Origin: Cryobacterium soli
GTDB lineage: Bacteria > Actinomycetota > Actinomycetes > Actinomycetales > Microbacteriaceae
Assembly (NCBI RefSeq): GCF_003611035.1
Contig: NZ_CP030033.1
Coordinates: forward strand, 620,001 to 684,000
Length of the DNA stretch: 64,000 nucleotides
Reading direction: 5' to 3'
The position numbers and the translations under genes were made by a program. The notes beneath the pieces were generated by a model, which saw only the letters and a list, made by a program, of their open reading frames with translations, did not search any database and had not been told where the DNA came from. Shown piece after piece: positions 59,166-64,000 of this stretch. Every line of letters starts with the position of its first letter. The stretch's first letter is position 1.

Positions 59166-60206
59166 CTAGGCGTCGGGCTGGCTGTCGGGGTTGTGTCGGG
59201 CCCGGCTGGGCTGCACGCGGGGCGGCTCCCCCGGCATCTTGGGATAGTCCGGTGGGAAAGGCAGCTCGCCGAGCCCGGCGTCGAGGTCGCGACGCCACCA
59301 GTCCAGCAGGATGTCGATGCGGCCGGGCTCCGCGTTCATCTTCGCCCAGGGGTCGCCGGTGGCACGCAGCCGGGCCGGCACGGTCTCGACGGTGAACGTC
59401 GTGGGGTCGGCGCCCTCCAGCTCGTCCCAGTCGATCGGGCAGGAGACGGGTGCGTGGGCGAGCGCCCGGGGGCTGTAGGCGCCGGCCATGGTGCGGTCGC
59501 GGTTGGCCTGGTTGAAGTCGACGAAGATCCGGGCTCCGCGCTCTTCCTTCCACCAATTCGTAGTCACAGTCATCGGCAAACGCCGCTCCACCTCACGAGC
59601 GGCGGCGATCACGGCGTGCCGCACCACCTGGAATTCCTCGACGGGTTCGATGGGGGCGAACACGTGCAGGCCGCGGTTGCCCGAGGTCTTCACGAACGCC
59701 GTGAGGCCGGCCTCGGCCAGCACCTGGCGCAGCTCCTGGGCCACCGGAATGGCGTCATCGAAATCGGTGCCGGGCTGCGGGTCGAGGTCGACGCGCAGCT
59801 GGTCGGGATTGTCGGTGTTCTCTGCCCGGGAAGGCCAGGGGTGGAACACCACGGTGTTCATCTGCGCGGCCCAGACAGCACCGGCGGGTTCGTCGATCAC
59901 GAGTTGCGGGTGCGTGCGCCCGCTCGGGTAGACCACCGGCACTGAACGCACGAAGTCGGGCGCCCCCTTCGGCGGGTTCTTCGAGAAGAACTGTTCACCG
60001 TCGATACCGCCCGGGAACCGTTGCAGCGACACCGGCCGGTCGCCGTTCGCGGCCACGAACGCCTCCCCCACGTCCACCAGGTACCGGGCCAGGTCCAGCT
60101 TGGTGATGCCCAGCTCGGGCCAGAGCACCCGGCTCGGGCTCGAGATGCGCAGGACTCGGTCGCCGTGGGGCCCGGCGACAGTCAGCTCCGTCGATTCGCT
60201 CGCCAT
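59166..60206 (-). CDS. LigD-type DNA polymerase/primase domain protein (NHEJ PolDom)
   Basis: 346 residues, only the polymerase module of LigD. Features: SPSRVLWPELGITKLDLARY, GGIDGEQFFSKNPP, the metal aspartates in RVDLDPQPGTDF (about 138-149), FVKTSGNRGLHVFAPI, and ANRDRTMAGAYSPRA with catalytic Asp context. The family (archaeo-eukaryotic primase fold) fills gaps at broken ends during non-homologous joining or base excision. No Ku or LigD ligase gene is in the window, though LigC is at 43155; mycobacteria have similar stand-alone PolD proteins. Confidence 0.92.
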   Translation of the reverse strand: MASESTELTVAGPHGDRVLRISSPSRVLWPELGITKLDLARYLVDVGEAFVAANGDRPVSLQRFPGGIDGEQFFSKNPPKGAPDFVRSVPVVYPSGRTHPQLVIDEPAGAVWAAQMNTVVFHPWPSRAENTDNPDQLRVDLDPQPGTDFDDAIPVAQELRQVLAEAGLTAFVKTSGNRGLHVFAPIEPVEEFQVVRHAVIAAAREVERRLPMTVTTNWWKEERGARIFVDFNQANRDRTMAGAYSPRALAHAPVSCPIDWDELEGADPTTFTVETVPARLRATGDPWAKMNAEPGRIDILLDWWRRDLDAGLGELPFPPDYPKMPGEPPRVQPSRARHNPDSQPDA

Positions 60207-60234
60207 GCCCCCAACCTAATCCCCCTCCCGCGAA

Positions 60235-60281
60235 CTGTGACCTAAGCCCCACAAACGCGCGTTTCCGGGCTTTGCTCACAG
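60235..60281. repeat. long composite hairpin between the APC transporter and LigD-type genes
   Basis: CTGTGA (60235-60240) pairs with TCACAG (60276-60281), AGCCC with GGGCT inside, and the centre is the palindrome AAACGCGCGTTT. It lies 13 bases from the transporter stop (60294) and 29 bases upstream of the LigD-type start. Terminator, operator or an intergenic repeat unit are all possible. Confidence 0.6.
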
Positions 60282-60293
60282 GTCGTGAAGGAG

Positions 60294-62279
60294 TCAGCCG
60301 CCGCCGACGTGGATGGCGGGGCGCCGGGCGGCGTCAGGTTCGATCTCCCGCAGGATCTCACGCACCACCGGCGCCGTGTCGCCCTGTCCGAGGAGCAGGT
60401 AGCGCAGCAGATGCCCCACCGGGTTGCCCTCCGACCATTCGAAGTAGGCCTGCGGACGCACCCCGGTGGCATCCCGGAGGGCGAGCAGGATCGCCGCGAT
60501 CGCGTTGGGCGCCGCCGGGCTGTGCGCGCGCAACACCCGATAGTCGCCCACCTCCACCCCGCGCACGTGCAGCACGTCGCTGAACCCCGACGGATCGACC
60601 ACCTCGATCTCGAGGAAGAGCACATCGGCGGCGCCCGGAACCGGGTTCATGCCGCGCTGCTCCAACTCCTTCTCGGCATACTCGGCCTGGTCCCCGGTCT
60701 TCCGCTTGTTGGCGACCACATCGAGGGCGCCGTCGAAGGCCAGGGAGTCGGCGATGAACTGCCGGGCCTGCTCGTCGAATTCCACGCTCTCCACGCGCAG
60801 CTCCGTCGTGCGCGACACCCTGGACACCAGCGACACCAGGATGATCCCGGCGATGAACAGCGCCGAGATCATGATGCCGTCAGGTTTCTCGATGATGTTC
60901 GCCCCGAGGGCATAGAGCAGCACCCCCGACAGCACCCCGAACCCGATGGCAGCCCGGCGCCGGCGCCTCCGCCCCGCCGAGATCGTCACGGCTACCGCGC
61001 CAGACACCATCATCACCAGGATGCCGGTGGCATACGCTCCGGCCTGGGCGTCGACGCTCGCCGTGAACCCGATGGTGATCAGAATGCTCACCCCCGTGTA
61101 CACGAGCACGACCGGCCGTACCGCCCGGCTCCATTCCGGCGCCATCCCGTAGCCGGGCAGGTACCGCGGCACGATATTGATCAGGCCGGCCATGGCGGAT
61201 GCGCCGGCGAACCAGAGGATGAAGATGCTGCTGATGTCGTAGAGATTGCCGAACCCGTTGCCGAGGTACTCGTGCGCCAGGTACGACAGCGCCCGGCCGT
61301 TCGCCGGAGCGCCGTCGTCGAAGGCGTCGGCCGGGATCAGGACCGTCGTGACGATGCTGCTGGCGATCAGGTAGACGCTCATGATGCCCGCAGCGAGGGT
61401 GAGCAGCTTGCGGGTGTTGCGCACCCGGGATGCCAGGCGTTCCTCGGCTGTCCGCCCGGTCGTGGCCACGAGCGGCATCATGCTCACCCCGGTCTCGAAG
61501 CCGGACAGCCCGAGCACCAGCAGCGGGAACGCCAGCAGCACCGGTACCAGGATGTCGCCCGGGCCGGCCCCGACGGTGGCGACGGCGGACAGCCATCCGG
61601 TCAGCGCATCCGGTTGGGTGACGACCTCGAACAGCCCCACGACGATCACGGTGCCGTTGAGCAGCAGGAACACGGCCACGAGCGGGATCGCGACGGAAAC
61701 CGCCTCCCGGAAGCCGAGCAGGAACACCCCGCCGAGCACGAGCAGGAAGAGCACGGTGACCGGCACCGCCTGGCCGTCCAGGAAGTCGGGTGCGGCAGGG
61801 TTCTCCAGGAGGTGCACCGTCGCATCCGCGGACGAGAGGGTGATCGTGATGATCCACGAGGTCGCGACGAAGCCGAGCAGCACGAGCACGAAGACCTTGC
61901 CGCGCCAGAACGGCAGCAGCCGTTCGAGCATGGCCACTGACCCCTGCCCGTTCGGGCTTTCCACGGCGACCCGGCGGTACATCGGCAGCATCCCCAGCAG
62001 GGTCAGGAGCACGATAAGTACGGTGGCCAGCGGCGAGAGCACCCCGGCGGCGACCACGGCGATGCTGGGCAGGTACGAGAGGGTGGAGAAGTAGTCCACG
62101 CCGGTCAGGCACATCACCTTCCACCATGCATGCGTCGAGACGCCCAGCTCGGAGGATTCAGGTCCCACCGGCTGCACGCGGTCGCGCATCAGCCAGGCGC
62201 CGAAGCGTCCTGATGGCGGCGGCGCGGTGAGCGGGCGGGTCACCCGCGCCGGGATTCCGGATGGGTCCGCACGGTCCAC
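60294..62279 (-). CDS. APC-family transporter with cytosolic C-terminal domain
   Basis: 661 residues from a GTG with GAGGTGAGAGG upstream. About 12 membrane helices (residues about 55-490), starting VMCLTGVDYFSTLSYLPSIA, as in the amino acid-polyamine-organocation family, with LSGFETGVSMMPLVA in the sixth helix region. A soluble C-terminal part of about 165 residues ends the protein (ELRVESVEFDEQARQFIADS and on). The layout resembles KimA-like transporters with a cytosolic domain, and the amino-acid or potassium substrate cannot be told. Monocistronic, divergent from the persulfide-type gene at 62436. Confidence 0.82.
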   Translation of the reverse strand: MDRADPSGIPARVTRPLTAPPPSGRFGAWLMRDRVQPVGPESSELGVSTHAWWKVMCLTGVDYFSTLSYLPSIAVVAAGVLSPLATVLIVLLTLLGMLPMYRRVAVESPNGQGSVAMLERLLPFWRGKVFVLVLLGFVATSWIITITLSSADATVHLLENPAAPDFLDGQAVPVTVLFLLVLGGVFLLGFREAVSVAIPLVAVFLLLNGTVIVVGLFEVVTQPDALTGWLSAVATVGAGPGDILVPVLLAFPLLVLGLSGFETGVSMMPLVATTGRTAEERLASRVRNTRKLLTLAAGIMSVYLIASSIVTTVLIPADAFDDGAPANGRALSYLAHEYLGNGFGNLYDISSIFILWFAGASAMAGLINIVPRYLPGYGMAPEWSRAVRPVVLVYTGVSILITIGFTASVDAQAGAYATGILVMMVSGAVAVTISAGRRRRRRAAIGFGVLSGVLLYALGANIIEKPDGIMISALFIAGIILVSLVSRVSRTTELRVESVEFDEQARQFIADSLAFDGALDVVANKRKTGDQAEYAEKELEQRGMNPVPGAADVLFLEIEVVDPSGFSDVLHVRGVEVGDYRVLRAHSPAAPNAIAAILLALRDATGVRPQAYFEWSEGNPVGHLLRYLLLGQGDTAPVVREILREIEPDAARRPAIHVGGG

Positions 62280-62375
62280 GACCTCTCACCTCGCCCTCGA
62301 TACCGGGTCCAAAGTCCCGGTTTATCCCCCGTAGACCGGCAGGGCTAGGTGTACTGTCACAAACAGCCCCCTTGT

Positions 62376-62391
62376 ATACCCATAGGGGTAT
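62376..62391 (+). promoter_or_regulatory. CsoR/CstR-type operator
   Basis: ATACCCATAGGGGTAT has perfect arms ATACCC/GGGTAT around ATAG. This is the pattern bound by CsoR-family repressors, including the persulfide sensor CstR. It ends 44 bases before the ATG of the CoA-disulfide reductase/rhodanese gene, suiting repression of that gene until persulfide (or copper) appears. The regulator gene is not in the window. Confidence 0.75.
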
Positions 62392-62435
62392 CCTCCCGCC
62401 GGCGAAGAGGCCGTCGGGTCCACGGAAGGCATCCC

Positions 62436-64000
62436 ATGAAGATCGTCGTCGTTGGAGGCGTCGCTGCTGGCGCGTCCGTCGCAGCCCGGGCACGTCGACT
62501 GGACGAGGCCGCCGACATCATCGTCCTCGAGCGCGGCCACCACGTGTCCTTCGCCAACTGCGGACTGCCGTATCACGTGGGCGAGGTGATCGCTGATCGC
62601 AGCCGCCTGCTGTTGCAGACTCCGGAGAGCCTGCGCGAATCCCTCGACATCGACGTGCGCATCGGCCACGAGGTCACCGGCATCGACCGCGCCACGCGCA
62701 GCATCACGATCCGCGAGGTCGATTCCGGCCGGGAATACACCGAGAGCTACGACGCTCTCGCCCTGTGCCCGGGCGCCGAGGCGCTTCGGCCCCCGCTGCC
62801 GGGTATCAACCTGGCCGGGGTGCACGTGCTCCGCCGGATCGGCGACATGGATGCCATCAAGGGCCAGTTCGATGCCGCGCTCGCCCAGGCAGCAGCCGGC
62901 GTGCGCGGCCCGGTGCGCACCGTCGTGATCGGCGCGGGCTACATCGGCCTGGAAATGGCCGAGAACCTCAAGCACCGTGGTGCACTCGTGGACGTCGTCG
63001 AGATGAGTGACCAGATTCTGCCGCCGCTCGACCACGAGCTCTCGGTGCCGGTCGAGCATCACCTGCGAAGCAGGGGCATCACCCTGCACCTGTCCACGGC
63101 GGCCGCCGCTTTCACCGCCCGGCCCGATGGGACCCTCAATGTGGAGCTGACGGACTCCACCGTGCTGACCGCCGACCTGGTCATCCTCTCTGCCGGAGTG
63201 CGCCCGAACACTGCCCTCGCTGTGGCCGCCGGACTGCAGATCGGCGACCGCGGGGGAATCACCGTCGACACCCACATGCGCACCTCCGACCCGTACATCT
63301 GGGCGGCCGGCGACTCCGTCGAGACCCCGCACACGGTGCTGCCCGGCCGGTGGCTCGCTCCACTGGCCGGACCCGCCAACCGGCAGGCTCGGGTGGCCGC
63401 CGAGAACATCTGCGGCCGCGCCACCGAGTACCACTCCACCCAGGGCACCTCGATCGTGAAGGTCTTCGACATGGTGGCCGGCGGCACCGGGGCCACCGAA
63501 CGTCAGCTCCTGGCCGCCAAGCTGCCTCATCGGGCCGTTCACGTGCACCCGTCCGGGCACGCCGGCTACTACCCCGGCACCGCGATGATGCAGCTCAAGG
63601 TGCTCTTCTCCCCCGACACCGGGCGAATCCTCGGCGCGCAGGCCGCCGGTTTCGACGGCGTGGACAAGCGCCTCGACGTACTCGCCACAGCGCTCCGCGC
63701 CGGTCAGAGTGTCTACGACCTCGAGGAGCTCGAGCTTGCCTACGCGCCGCCGTTCGGCTCCGCGAAGGACCCGGTGAATATGGCCGGTTTCGTGGCGAGC
63801 AACGTGCTGCGCGGCGATCTCACCCTCTGGTACGCCCAGGATTACCCCGACGCCACACGGGGCGCGCGCCTTGTCGACGTGCGCACCCCGGAGGAGTTCT
63901 CGATCTGGCACCTGCCGGGCGCCGAGAATGTGCCGCTGGGCAGCATCCGCGAGGCCAGTGCGAGCTGGGACCACACGGTCCCGGTGCGGCTCTATTGTGC
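62436..64000 (+). CDS. CoA-disulfide reductase-type oxidoreductase with rhodanese domain, cut by window end
   Basis: 521 codons to the window edge, no stop. N-terminal FAD motif MKIVVVGGVAAGASVAARARR, redox Cys in SFANCGLPYHVG (about 43), second nucleotide motif VVIGAGYIGLEMAENL and ILSAGVRPNTALA, WAAGDSVETPH, then the dimerisation domain of the CoA-disulfide reductase group (single Cys, no CxxC). From about 470 a rhodanese domain begins (LVDVRTPEEFSIWHLPGAENVPL); its catalytic Cys (RLYC) is the last residue in view. Such fusions reduce CoA disulfide or CoA-persulfide and handle sulfane sulfur. A CsoR/CstR-type operator lies upstream. Confidence 0.9.
   Translation, partial: MKIVVVGGVAAGASVAARARRLDEAADIIVLERGHHVSFANCGLPYHVGEVIADRSRLLLQTPESLRESLDIDVRIGHEVTGIDRATRSITIREVDSGREYTESYDALALCPGAEALRPPLPGINLAGVHVLRRIGDMDAIKGQFDAALAQAAAGVRGPVRTVVIGAGYIGLEMAENLKHRGALVDVVEMSDQILPPLDHELSVPVEHHLRSRGITLHLSTAAAAFTARPDGTLNVELTDSTVLTADLVILSAGVRPNTALAVAAGLQIGDRGGITVDTHMRTSDPYIWAAGDSVETPHTVLPGRWLAPLAGPANRQARVAAENICGRATEYHSTQGTSIVKVFDMVAGGTGATERQLLAAKLPHRAVHVHPSGHAGYYPGTAMMQLKVLFSPDTGRILGAQAAGFDGVDKRLDVLATALRAGQSVYDLEELELAYAPPFGSAKDPVNMAGFVASNVLRGDLTLWYAQDYPDATRGARLVDVRTPEEFSIWHLPGAENVPLGSIREASASWDHTVPVRLYC

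Overview
The window is high-GC DNA with dense, short-spaced genes, many GTG starts and 4-bp start/stop overlaps. Gene content (DnaE2 with actinobacterial LexA boxes, PspC-domain sensor kinase, maltokinase, GH5/CBM2 cellulase resembling Acidothermus E1, class A PBP with a Pro-rich tail, sucrase-ferredoxin-like protein) points to an actinobacterium, most likely Microbacteriaceae (Cryobacterium-like). The genus is inference. I found no rRNA, tRNA, transposase, phage module or CRISPR array; this looks like ordinary chromosome.

Layout: 1-5.4 kb, two translationally coupled glycosyltransferases (one fused to HEAT-like repeats), an SDR and glutamate decarboxylase. 5.5-9.3 kb, an SOS cassette: perfect LexA box, DUF6504-like small protein, DnaE2. 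9.4-14.5 kb, class A PBP, a duplicated-domain protein and a secreted cellulase. 14.7-18.6 kb, a small membrane protein and pyruvate formate-lyase with its activase. 18.8-24.3 kb, the most unusual stretch: a minus-strand overlapping operon of a three-repeat Gly/Asp/His peptide, a JmjC-type oxygenase and a sucrase-ferredoxin-like protein, divergent from a plus-strand ferric-reductase-like protein, an FMN-binding protein and ApbE. 24.3-31.3 kb, GlcD-type oxidase, DUF72, an unknown envelope protein, SDR, GntR regulator, MFS and a small membrane protein. 31.4-34.8 kb, a Cthe_2159-like lipoprotein, VTC-domain protein and DUF4956 operon; a CotH lipoprotein that often accompanies these lies at 52.1 kb. 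34.9 kb, a second LexA-type box in front of a second small DUF6504-like gene. 35.8-47.7 kb, PEP synthase, maltokinase, aquaporin, acyl-CoA synthetase, LigC-type ligase, topoisomerase IB and a DszC-like flavoprotein. 47.7-52 kb, a PspC/toast-rack membrane protein divergent from a PspC sensor kinase and NarL-type regulator. 52-64 kb, CotH, amidotransferase, secreted esterase, thyA-folA, CPBP protease, LigD-type polymerase domain, APC transporter, and a CoA-disulfide reductase/rhodanese (cut by the window end) behind a CsoR/CstR-type operator.

The best candidate for an undescribed system is the repeat-peptide/JmjC/sucrase-ferredoxin operon (18818-21341): one-base and four-base gene overlaps, a precursor-like repetitive peptide, and repeats kept at protein level while their DNA has drifted. 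The paired SOS-controlled DUF6504-like genes and the neighbouring flavinylated redox operon are the next most interesting.
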